9,578 nt of DNA from CAZVCJ01 sp964625745 (GTDB lineage Bacteria; Chloroflexota; Anaerolineae; VGOG01). The first letter of the stretch is position 1. Each line of letters starts with the position of its first letter. This document shows positions 1 through 6,500 of the stretch, in pieces. The stretch spans positions 1 to 9,578 of the forward strand of contig CAZVCJ010000149.1 in assembly GCA_964625745.1 (NCBI GenBank), read 5' to 3'. Under the pieces are notes generated by a model. The model saw nothing but the letters and a program-made list of their open reading frames with translations. It was not told where the DNA came from and did no database searches. The translations under genes and the position numbers were made by a program.

Positions 1-241
1 GCCCGTTGAGCCTCTTGACCTGGTCCATCTGCGTGCGGATGTCGTAGCCGCCGATCCGCGCCGTGCCCGAGGTAGGCGGGATGACGCCGGTCAGCATAGA
101 GATGGTTTGCGTCTTGCCCGCGCCGTTGGGGCCCAGCAGGCCAAAGACCTCCCCCTCCTCGACCGAGAAGCTGATCCCTTTGACGGCTTCAAAGTCGCCG
201 TACTTCTTGACGAGATGGTCTACTTCTAGAATGTTAGGCAT
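1..241 (-). CDS. ABC transporter ATP-binding protein (N-terminal 80 residues, runs off the left edge)
   Basis: This is the ATP-hydrolysing subunit of an ABC transporter, acting on the cytoplasmic face of the membrane and driving an export or import permease outside the window. Translation from the ATG at 241-239 begins MPNILEVDHLVKKYGDFEAV. It shows the aromatic A-loop (KKYG), a Walker A motif (GPNGAGKT) near residues 43-50, and the following helix ending in TGVIPPTSG, typical of the CcmA/NatA/drug-efflux type of ATPase. The Walker A is followed by Q where T is usual (GKTQT instead of GKTTT), which should not affect nucleotide binding. An AGGAG ribosome binding site lies about 8 bases upstream of the ATG. 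Q-loop, signature and Walker B lie beyond the edge, so completeness cannot be judged. The substrate cannot be told from this fragment. Confidence 0.93.
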   Translation of the reverse strand, partial: MPNILEVDHLVKKYGDFEAVKGISFSVEEGEVFGLLGPNGAGKTQTISMLTGVIPPTSGTARIGGYDIRTQMDQVKRLNG

Positions 242-257
242 GGGACTAACTCCTTTC

Positions 258-408
258 GTAACTGCTCACCTGCTCCCGCTGGACCCTAGTCCAGCGGCCT
301 CGATAGACCGTTGTGACCCAGACCAGGTAGGTTCAGCGATTTTCGACGCCCGACTGAGCGGTTGGGGCAGCGGACTAGGGTCCGCTGCGAGCACAAGGTG
401 AACAGATA
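258..408. repeat. MITE-like element with hairpin-bearing inverted terminal repeats
   Basis: A stretch of about 150 bp is bounded by imperfect inverted repeats of about 40 bp. The left end reads GTAACTGCTCACCTGCTC and the right end, read on the minus strand, GTATCTGTTCACCTTGTGCTC. Each arm then carries its own perfect 9-bp hairpin: stem CCGCTGGAC/GTCCAGCGG at 276-284/289-297 with loop CCTA, and stem GCAGCGGAC/GTCCGCTGC at 367-375/380-388 with loop TAGG. The loops are complementary to each other. There is no coding capacity inside. It lies directly between the ABC ATPase ribosome binding site and the relic gene at 409-660, and GAAAGGAG-like words flank both ends. It could be a MITE, a REP/BIME-type unit or a structured leader of the ABC gene; which one cannot be settled from a single copy. 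Confidence 0.55.
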
Positions 409-660
409 CCTCCTTTCTATGTGTGTTATACGTCTGTGGGTTTCCACATCCTTGAGGTGATCATCATATCGTCTTACCGCGGTAGAGAAAGTGTAGTGCC
501 AACAGCCATCAACCTCGGCCACGCTCACAAGCTCAAACTTCCCAGCCTCGTGCATGGCGGTGGCTGGCAGGAACTGGAAAGCCTCTTGAACTTCGGGAGG
601 CTGGGCGTCGAGGAGAGAGAAAAAGTTGGAGGTTGCCGGGAGGATTGGTGATTGTGTTTT
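409..660 (-). pseudogene. Relic of an unknown protein-coding gene (copy 1)
   Basis: Minus-strand translation from 660 down gives a protein-like stretch containing SLLDAQPPEVQEAFQFL, then a segment reading MHEAGKFELVSVAEVDGCWH. It is open but has no credible start: an in-frame TGA sits at 663-661, and the only ATG (555) is internal and lacks a ribosome binding site. An ATG at 664-662 is in the neighbouring frame, so one frameshift could have uncoupled the start. The downstream end runs into the hairpin element at 258-408, which may have truncated it. The same segment occurs at about 3480-3600 with an extra frameshift, which argues for a once-real dispersed gene. I do not recognise the family. 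It follows the HTH-TPR gene on the same strand after about 50 bases. Confidence 0.5.
543..616. repeat. Dispersed repeat, copy 1 (part of the relic gene)
   Basis: About 74 bp match 3485-3557 with roughly six differences, one of them a single-base indel. Both copies begin with CCAGCCTC and have GAGGCTGG near their other end, so each can also fold into an 8-bp outer stem. An inner AGCCTC/GAGGCT hairpin is possible too. Because the match is in translated frame in both copies (D-A/T-Q-P-P-E, then A-F-Q-F-L, then M-H-E-A-G-K), a coding origin is the better explanation than a pure RNA or DNA repeat. Confidence 0.75.
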
Positions 661-711
661 TCATGGCTGGGGTTGTGGCTTTTGAATACAGTGCAGACAA
701 GTCAGTACTTG

Positions 712-2100
712 TTACAGCCCCCCTGAACGCAGCCTGTTGAAGATTCGGGCGATGTCAGCACTGCGATCTGCAGAGACATTGTTAAGAAAGGAAAAATAAC
801 CTTGCTGACTCTTTACTGATTCTTGGATACGCTGCACCAACTTGTGATATCCACTTCTATCCCCCTGGTAGACCATCACTGAATAAATGTCGCTGATCTC
901 AGTCCATAACCTACGGTTGTCTAAGTGACCCTCAAAAGGATAGATGCACAAAGCTACCACATATAGCTCAAGTGCTTGCTCTGGTTCTCCTTGAATGTAT
1001 TCTAAGGTGCCTAAAATCCGTAGTGCATCTGACATTCCTTTGGCATATTTGACCTGTGCCCATCCTCTCAACGCTTCCTCGGCCTTAAGTCTGGGTGCTC
1101 GTATCTCACCATCCTCAAGGGCCAACCTTGCCTCCTCCAAGTCAACGTGCAGAACTCCCAAGTCTCTACCAAAGATTTGACGAGCCTTATCCCGTAGTTG
1201 CTTCGCATCTTGCCAATTGGATTGCACTCGGCGTAATTGGGCCTTCCTGAGCAGATCAAAGGCTATAGGGAATTCATCCCCCCACCTGCGGTGGATCTCG
1301 AGCGCTTTATCAAACTGTGCTTCCGCTTTGTGCAACAACAGATCCACCTCTTGCTTTTGACGGAACGTTTGCCCCCAATCGCAATACACCCGTCCTAGGA
1401 AATGTTGAGCACTGTCACCTATGCGTTCGATCCCGGTTTGCTCAGCGATTCCTAAGCATTTTCTAAACCAGTTCTCAGACTGAGCAAAGTTCCCTTGATA
1501 GTAGTCCAGCCAACCTCGAATTCTATGCAATTCGGCTTCTGTTTCAGGGTCCATAATCGACCCATAAGTATGTTGTATTCGAATGACTTCTTCACGTGTT
1601 TTATCATAGTCCCCCAAATTCAAGAGCATCTGAGCAGTCATACAGCCTGATCTCGCCGCCTGACTTGAAGCTATACCAAGTACCTTCTCTGCTTCACGAA
1701 ACAGGGGTATCGCTTCTTCCCACGATTGCCGACTAATATTTCTGCCCAGCACAATCAGGCGCGTCCCAACTTCATAGGCCCCAGCCGAGGTTGCATCAAC
1801 ACTTTGCAGATCTATCGTGAAAAGGGGGTCTCGACTGAATGCCAAAGCCAGAGGAAGCAGCCCCATTACTTTGAGAAAAGTTCGCCTATTCAACGGACCC
1901 ATGTCCTGATGGAGAATGCCATATAGTTTCATGGCAGAACTAGCTTCCAAAGTCGTCTCTCCGTTAAGGAATCTTGAGATGATGCTAGGTTGGATTCCCG
2001 CTTCTTTCGCCAAGCTCCTAATGCTACGGTTACGAGAGGCTAACCAGTCGTGGATAATCTGTCTTGTCCTTTCCCAATCTCGCTGGACCGTCTCGTCCAT
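712..2100 (-). CDS. HTH (XRE-like) transcriptional regulator with TPR domain
   Basis: A 462-residue probable DNA-binding regulator. Residues about 25-55 form a helix-turn-helix (SIRSLAKEAGIQPSIISRFL) of the XRE/lambda-repressor type. Residues about 110-425 are a run of helical pairs with TPR-like spacing (for example residues 190-225 and 355-390), a scaffold that usually binds a peptide or protein. Between them, residues 71-89 read NRRTFLKVMGLLPLALAFS, a twin-arginine-like RRxFLK motif plus a short hydrophobic stretch; similar segments occur in some HTH-TPR regulators of Chloroflexota and Actinobacteria (from memory). The start is supported by GGGAGGTG 5 bases before the ATG. It is divergent from the 70-aa gene at 2240, with palindromes in the gap, so autoregulation is likely. 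The architecture recalls RRNPP peptide-sensing regulators, but no ligand can be assigned. Confidence 0.85.
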   Translation of the reverse strand: MDETVQRDWERTRQIIHDWLASRNRSIRSLAKEAGIQPSIISRFLNGETTLEASSAMKLYGILHQDMGPLNRRTFLKVMGLLPLALAFSRDPLFTIDLQSVDATSAGAYEVGTRLIVLGRNISRQSWEEAIPLFREAEKVLGIASSQAARSGCMTAQMLLNLGDYDKTREEVIRIQHTYGSIMDPETEAELHRIRGWLDYYQGNFAQSENWFRKCLGIAEQTGIERIGDSAQHFLGRVYCDWGQTFRQKQEVDLLLHKAEAQFDKALEIHRRWGDEFPIAFDLLRKAQLRRVQSNWQDAKQLRDKARQIFGRDLGVLHVDLEEARLALEDGEIRAPRLKAEEALRGWAQVKYAKGMSDALRILGTLEYIQGEPEQALELYVVALCIYPFEGHLDNRRLWTEISDIYSVMVYQGDRSGYHKLVQRIQESVKSQQGYFSFLNNVSADRSADIARIFNRLRSGGL

Positions 2101-2112
2101 GTCACACCTCCC

Positions 2113-2143
2113 ATTATACTCTAAATCGGTCGTGCCGAGTCAA
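2113..2143 (-). promoter_or_regulatory. Possible promoter of the HTH-TPR gene
   Basis: On the minus strand a TTGACT (2143-2138) and a perfect TATAAT (2118-2113) are separated by 19 bases, slightly longer than optimal. The -10 box is only 12 bases from the start codon. Transcription would therefore begin near 2106, inside the GGGAGGTG ribosome binding site, giving an almost leaderless mRNA. A different upstream promoter that preserves the site remains possible. Confidence 0.4.
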
Positions 2144-2150
2144 GCAAAGA

Positions 2151-2185
2151 TGTTGCTTTAAGCAACACTGGAAGGTTGCAACACC
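2151..2185. promoter_or_regulatory. Candidate operator palindromes between the divergent genes
   Basis: A 17-base palindrome TGTTGCTTTAAGCAACA (2151-2167; 8-bp arms around one central base) is followed about two helical turns later by GGTTGCAACACC (2174-2185), which repeats the GCAACA half-site and contains the palindrome GTTGCAAC. The second site overlaps the -35 box of the plus-strand promoter; the first lies just upstream of the -35 of the minus-strand promoter. The placement suits a dimeric HTH regulator repressing both directions, most simply the product of 712-2100. Binding is inferred. Confidence 0.55.
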
Positions 2186-2204
2186 AATCGCTGCCTGGTA
2201 TACT
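2176..2204 (+). promoter_or_regulatory. Sigma-70-type promoter of the 70-aa gene
   Basis: TTGCAA (2176-2181), a 17-base spacer and TATACT (2199-2204), with TGG before the -10 box giving an extended -10. Predicted start of transcription is near 2211, leaving a leader of about 30 nt that carries the ribosome binding site. The -35 box lies inside a GCAACA-type candidate operator. Confidence 0.7.
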
Positions 2205-2239
2205 ATAGATAGATCAACATAGAAAGGAGGTGAAAAGTC

Positions 2240-2452
2240 ATGTCTAACCGAAAGAAGGCATTGCTGGGTTTTCTGGGTGGCCTCGATCTAGGAGCTAACA
2301 TCATACTCCCCAATCGAACGCTTGAGGAGCAATTCGCTCACTTCCAACAAGAGGCGCACGAGAGGCAGGTACAGCAAGTGTCTGAGGCTCAAGAGGCAGT
2401 CAACCGCGAGTCGCTGACCCCGGCCCAAACATCTCGCCGCTCAAGCAGCTAG
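2240..2452 (+). CDS. Small hypothetical protein (70 aa), divergent from the HTH-TPR regulator
   Basis: The protein is not recognised. The start is well supported: AAAGGAGGTG lies 8 bases before the ATG and a good promoter stands just upstream. The N-terminus is basic (MSNRKK) and followed by a mildly hydrophobic glycine-rich stretch (ALLGFLGGLDLGANIIL, residues 7-23) broken by Asp, so it is a poor signal peptide or membrane anchor. Residues 27-56 are Gln/Glu-rich and probably form an amphipathic helix; the C-terminus is Ser/Thr/Arg-rich and likely disordered. A strong hairpin follows 32 bases after the stop. Its position opposite an HTH-TPR regulator, sharing candidate operators, suggests it is that regulator's target and perhaps its partner or ligand source. 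Nothing in the sequence proves this. Confidence 0.72.
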   Translation: MSNRKKALLGFLGGLDLGANIILPNRTLEEQFAHFQQEAHERQVQQVSEAQEAVNRESLTPAQTSRRSSS

Positions 2453-2483
2453 TTTCCGCCATAACCCGGCAACCCAACCCGCT

Positions 2484-2515
2484 GAGTTGGCCGCACCTTT
2501 TGGTGCGGCCAACTC
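2484..2515 (+). terminator. Strong hairpin after the 70-aa gene
   Basis: A perfect 14-bp stem (GAGTTGGCCGCACC/GGTGCGGCCAACTC) closes a TTTT loop. The following bases (TATGCTTTC) are not a clean T-run, so it may stabilise the 3' end or terminate only partly. It is near-symmetrical and could act on either strand. Confidence 0.6.
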
Positions 2516-2544
2516 TATGCTTTCAAGTTCGACTGATCTGCACA

Positions 2545-2616
2545 AAAGCCGCCTCCCACTTGCCCAGGAAGCGGCTTTGTTCTACACTCATCGGCTGCTC
2601 CTGGGCCAATCAGGAG
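2545..2616 (+). other. Two further hairpins in the convergent gap
   Basis: AAAGCCGC/GCGGCTTT (2545-2552/2571-2578) encloses an 18-base loop and is followed by GTTCT. CTCCTG/CAGGAG (2598-2603/2611-2616) has the 7-base loop GGCCAAT. With the stems before and after, this makes four consecutive plus-strand hairpins in about 180 bases, more than a single terminator needs. They could be part of a processed 3' UTR or a small structured RNA. Confidence 0.4.
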
Positions 2617-2624
2617 TAGGTTTT

Positions 2625-2662
2625 GGGATTACCAGAGACACGACTCTGTAATCCCTTTTTAT
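2625..2662 (+). terminator. Rho-independent terminator (plus strand)
   Basis: GGGATTA pairs with TAATCCC and CAGAG with CTCTG, with one bulged C and the loop ACACGA. The stem is followed directly by TTTTTATT. This is the most convincing plus-strand terminator in the window and would end the transcript of the 70-aa gene. Confidence 0.75.
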
Positions 2663-2740
2663 TCAGCTGCTAGGCATAGTATACCATGCCATCCCAGTTT
2701 CGTCAACAGCAGGATATAGAACTCTAGTCCAGTGCAAACA

Positions 2741-2778
2741 AAAAATTCCCCGTCAGGGCCTGTTCAGACCGGCGGGGA
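2741..2778 (-). terminator. Rho-independent terminator (minus strand)
   Basis: Read on the minus strand, TCCCCG (2778-2773) pairs with CGGGGA (2752-2747), and the stem is followed by ATTTTTTG (T-run 2745-2740). It lies about 140 bases after the stop of the gene at 2917-3423 and faces the plus-strand terminator at 2625-2662, as expected for a convergent pair. Confidence 0.7.
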
Positions 2779-2916
2779 GCCGCCCATCGGCGATCTCTAG
2801 CATATTTGGAGGCATACCGACGGGCAACAGTATTTTACAGCAAAGGTGGCAGAAGCGCAAATGCAACCTCTGACCATGTGAGCAAGTGTCCGATTCCAAC
2901 TGTCTCCGTCAGCACC

Positions 2917-3423
2917 TTATTGCTGCCCTAAAAGCCCAATGATAGTGATAAAAAAGCAAGAACCTGCAAACATTAAGCACAAAAATAGTGAAAGTATGAC
3001 AAGAATCAGGAGACAAAACTTTCCATAGTCAGCTAGGCTGGGGGTACCCCATTGGGGATCCCATTTACCTAGGCTAGGGCCAGACCATTGAGGAGCCCGT
3101 TCGGGGTACTGTTTTGGGGGAAGCGCGGCTGGAACATGGCCCTCCCTGTTCATGGCATCAAGCCACTCCCGCCGGGCCCACTTGTCCTCCAGCGCTTCAT
3201 CTCTCCCTATTCTCCATTCCTCTCTCCGTTGCTCTTCTCGGCGGCGCTTCTCTTCTCGGCGATACTCCTCTTCCTCTCGTCTTTCTCTGCGGCGTTCCTT
3301 TTTCTCTCTCTCCCATTCCTCCAATTCAACTATGCGGCGCTCCTTTTCCTCTAGTTTTTCTCTGCGGCGTTTCTCTTTCTCTAGCCTTTCTTTGCTACTT
3401 TTGGGTTGAAACAAAAACATCAT
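2917..3423 (-). CDS. Highly charged helical protein with C-terminal membrane segment
   Basis: A 168-residue protein of no family I recognise. Residues about 9-92 are almost entirely Glu, Arg and Lys (blocks such as KEKRRREKLEEKERRIVELE), consistent with a single alpha-helix or coiled coil. Residues 104-132 are Pro/Trp-rich and contain two related units, PQWSGPSLGKWD and PQWGTPSLADYG. Residues about 136-165 are strongly hydrophobic (CLLILVILSLFLCLMF and onward) and would make one long or two short membrane helices ending near the C-terminus. This suggests a tail-anchored protein with a rigid cytoplasmic rod. GGGAGG stands 10 bases before the first of two consecutive ATG codons, favouring the first. 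A minus-strand terminator follows. The skewed purine-rich coding strand makes long opposite-strand open frames that are artefacts. Confidence 0.7.
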   Translation of the reverse strand: MMFLFQPKSSKERLEKEKRRREKLEEKERRIVELEEWEREKKERRRERREEEEYRREEKRRREEQRREEWRIGRDEALEDKWARREWLDAMNREGHVPAALPPKQYPERAPQWSGPSLGKWDPQWGTPSLADYGKFCLLILVILSLFLCLMFAGSCFFITIIGLLGQQ

Positions 3424-3440
3424 GAACTATAACCTCCCTC

Positions 3441-3599
3441 GCCCTGCTTCTGGGCATCAATTCCTTTTCCACCCTCCACTCTTGCCAGCCTCGTGCATGA
3501 CGGTGGCTAGCAGGAACTGAAAAGCCTCTTGATTTCGGGAGGCTGGGTGTCGAGGAGGGAGGCAAAGGGTTGGAGTTTGAGGAGAAGGTCAACCCACCC
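3441..3599 (-). pseudogene. Relic of the same unknown gene (copy 2)
   Basis: Directly after the stop of the CHAP-dockerin gene, the minus strand reads DLLLKLQPFASLLDTQPPE, then after a one-base deletion QEAFQFLLATVMHEAGK, and then decays into unrelated sequence with a TGA. This matches copy 1 at 409-660 in residue order (SLLD-Q-PPE, QEAFQFL, MHEAGK). It has no start codon or ribosome binding site and is frameshifted, so it is not functional. It is in frame with the upstream TGA, but readthrough would hit a TAG within about 30 codons. Confidence 0.5.
3485..3557. repeat. Dispersed repeat, copy 2 (part of the relic gene)
   Basis: Partner of 543-616 in the same orientation, with about six differences over 73-74 bases including one missing base. 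Both copies lie downstream of a minus-strand gene, between its stop and the next feature. Confidence 0.75.
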
Positions 3600-6500
3600 T
3601 CACCCACAAGTCTCTCCCCACCGCGCCGCTACCCGCATGATGTCCACGATGTCAATGTCACCGTCGCCATCCAAATCGTAGGCCAGGTCATAGTTATCGT
3701 CGCCCACGGTGGTGTTCCACCGGCTGGCCACCATCATGATGTCCACGATGTCCACAACGCAGTTGCCGTCCAGGTCGCCCAGCAGTCTAATGGCGATGTT
3801 ATACTCGGTTCCACAGCCGCCTACATAGGGGTTCCAGTGCTTGACCATGAGGTAGTACGTTCCCTCTGCTGGCGCCTCCCACTCGATCTGTGAGGCCAGC
3901 GTACCGCCATAGTCATCGTTGGCAACCAGGAGCGTGGTGGCGTCCGTGTCATAGAGGTAGACGTAGGTATCAGCGCTAGGGCCTAGGTCCCTGGTCCGAA
4001 TGATGTAGGTTGCATTGGCTGCGATGGTGAACTTGAACCAGTCCTCATCCTCGGCAACGTGGAAGTTATGGGTTTGAGTGACGCCTGTGGTCGCGATCAG
4101 GGTAGCCGAACCAGAGGTATCGTCGGATTCAAAGGCATCGGCGGGAAGGAAGCATATCTCTGTATAGGCGTCGCCATCACCAGCCGGGTATTCTTCGACG
4201 TTGCCTGCAATGTCTATCGCCCTGGTGCGGAAGTAGTACGTGTGGCCATATTCCCCTGTGAACAGAGCAGACGATAGGGTAGTGTCCGAGTACCAATCTG
4301 TCCATGCCCAGCCTGAACCGCCTGTACCCTGCATTGAGGTTGCGTCTTTGTATTGGACGTCAAACTTGGCAACGTCAATGGGACTGTCTGTGCCTGACCA
4401 GCCAACGGCGAAAGAGGAGGCCGTTTGCATTGCGGGCAAGGCGCTCACGGTGGAGGTAGGCGGGGTCGTATCGAGGATGATGGTGTCGTGGTACCAATCC
4501 GAGCGGTTTTCGGCCCGATCTGAGTATTGAACCTTCACGTATTTCAGCCCGTCCCCTGGTGGCAAAGTGATACTTCTCTTCGCTGCAAAGGGTTCCCATC
4601 CAAGCAACTCGTACTCCTCCTCATCGCTGTTGCAGACCCCGATGTTCATCTGAGACAAGCCCCAACCCTCATCTTTTGCCGTGAGGGCCAGCACCACCTC
4701 GGGATTTCTGGTCACGTCGGCTGAGGGTGCTATCGCTCCGCCAGTGTAATACCTGACATAGTCCCACAGGCCCTCGTCTGGCCCACCCATCCAATCATTC
4801 CCGAACCAGGTTCCCGTCCAGGCGAGGTTCTCAACTGCGGTTCCGCTCAACCGCAAGACCCCATCCACGTACGCTTTGGCTGTATCGCCTTGGAGTGTCA
4901 GCCGATAGACATGAAAATCATCGGTTGTGACCATTGAGTATTCATCGCATACCTCACAGTCGCCTAGCCTAATTCCGTCAGGAAAGATGGCCAACCTTAT
5001 CTTTCTTGCATCATCAAGGATAGTGATGTGGTTGCCGATGGCGTGCGTATTGAGGGGTTGTCCACTGACGACTTTCAGTCTCGCTTCGAGAGTGGCTCCG
5101 GTCTCGTTAGAGACATCGGTGATCTGGCGGTAGTAGTTGAAGTGATCGTTGTCAGGGGTGCCAGAGCGCAGAATTCCGTTGGATACGCTCTCATAGCCTC
5201 CTTGGTTCAAGCGCTCCCAAGGAGGGGTAGAGGCCAAGGGCAAAGCATCTCCGGTGTACTCCACCGACCAGGGCGGCGGCACTGCGCCACCGGTGTAGTA
5301 TCCGACGTAATCCCACAAGCCCTCGTCTGGCCCTCCCATCCAATCATTCCCGAACCAGATTTCAGTCCAGGCGGAGTTCTCGACCGGAGTGCCTGTCAAC
5401 CGCAAGACTCCATCAACATAGGCTTTGGCTGTATCGCCCTGAAGAGTCAGCCGGTAGACGTGAAAGTCATCGGTTGTGTCCATTTGGTATTCGTCGCATA
5501 CATCACAATCGCCCAACCTGATCCCATCGGGAAAGATAGCCAATCTGATCTTCCTTTCGTCATCGAAGATAGAGATGTTGTTGCCGATAGCACCTGTACT
5601 GAGGGGTTGACCGCTGACGACCTTGAGTCTGGCTTCGAGGGTGGTGCCGGTCTGGTTGGACAGGTTGGCTTCCTGACGGTAGTAGTTGAAGTGGCCGGGG
5701 TCTGGGGTGCCGGAACGTAGAATCCCATTTGATACACTCTCATAGCCTCCACCCTCCGAGTGCCTCCAAGCAGGGTTTGAGAGATGAGGCAAGGCGTCTG
5801 CGGTATATTCCACTGTCCAGGAATCACGAGGCGTGGGGTTAACCAAGATGGAGCCAGTCGGGGGCGTCTCGTCGTTGACACCGCGCTGATACGGGAAGAA
5901 TTCGCTGCGTGCGTTGCCTTGGTAGTCCTGCATGTACACATCCACCGTGTACCGCCCTTTGGGGAGGCAGCCCACATACCAGTCAAATTCGGCTGGTGAC
6001 CAGGTGCGACTTCCGAGAGGTGGGTTCCCAAACGTGCAGTCGGTGGCGAAAACGGTCGTGCTTTGTATCCCGCTCTCTCCGCATGGATCTTCCCACTCTA
6101 GGCGAATGTGCACATTACCCGTGGTTCCACTTTCCGGTGAACCCGATGGTGGATTAAAGGAGATGTTTTTGACTCGGGGCGCGGTGATGTCACGATCGCC
6201 AATGGTGTAGCAGGTCCAAACAGAAGGCCCCCAATTCCCGTTTCTGTCTACCGCCATGATCTGAACGTCGTGCACTCCTGGCGTGTAGGTTGGATGCCCG
6301 CTCTCCCAAGGCACACATCCGCCGGCCCCCCAGATACTCTCGTTGTACTGACAGCCGTTGATGCAGACGCCAATATGATCTACCCCTACTCCACCAGGAT
6401 TGTCCTGTGCCTCGGCACAGACCTGCACCACTCCCGTATTGGACGGCGAACTGGGTTCAAAGTGATGCGATACGATTCTTGGCCCGGTTCTATCAGGCTC

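Larger units (their letters stand above)
2453..2916. other. Convergent intergenic region without a gene
   Basis: About 460 bases separate the 70-aa gene (plus) from the charged membrane protein (minus). It holds the hairpins and terminators listed separately. In 2779-2916 I see no coding sequence. There is only one weak stem, CCCATCGG near 2785 with CCGACGGG near 2818; it pairs best on the minus strand, with one G-U pair, and so may lie in the 3' UTR of the gene at 2917-3423. Confidence 0.6.

Noticed and set aside
697..712. Terminator after the HTH-TPR gene
   Set aside because: A 6-bp ACAAGT/ACTTGT stem overlaps the stop codon but has no T-run after it on the minus strand; too weak to call.
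3088..3425. Serine/leucine-rich open frames on the plus strand
   Set aside because: These are shadows of the Glu/Arg/Lys-rich coding strand of the gene at 2917-3423.
3560..3602. Stop-codon readthrough extension of the large protein
   Set aside because: The frame after the TGA stays open for about 29 codons, but the extra stretch is explained by the relic gene, and the dockerin already forms a natural C-terminus.
3395..3607. A 70-codon minus-strand frame overlapping two genes
   Set aside because: It overlaps both neighbours, lacks a start signal, and the same region reads as the relic gene in another frame, where it matches 409-660.
5028..5720. A 230-codon open frame on the plus strand
   Set aside because: It is the reverse complement of the LamG-like repeats of the large minus-strand protein and has no ribosome binding site or domain-like composition; its length results from the repeated coding sequence opposite.
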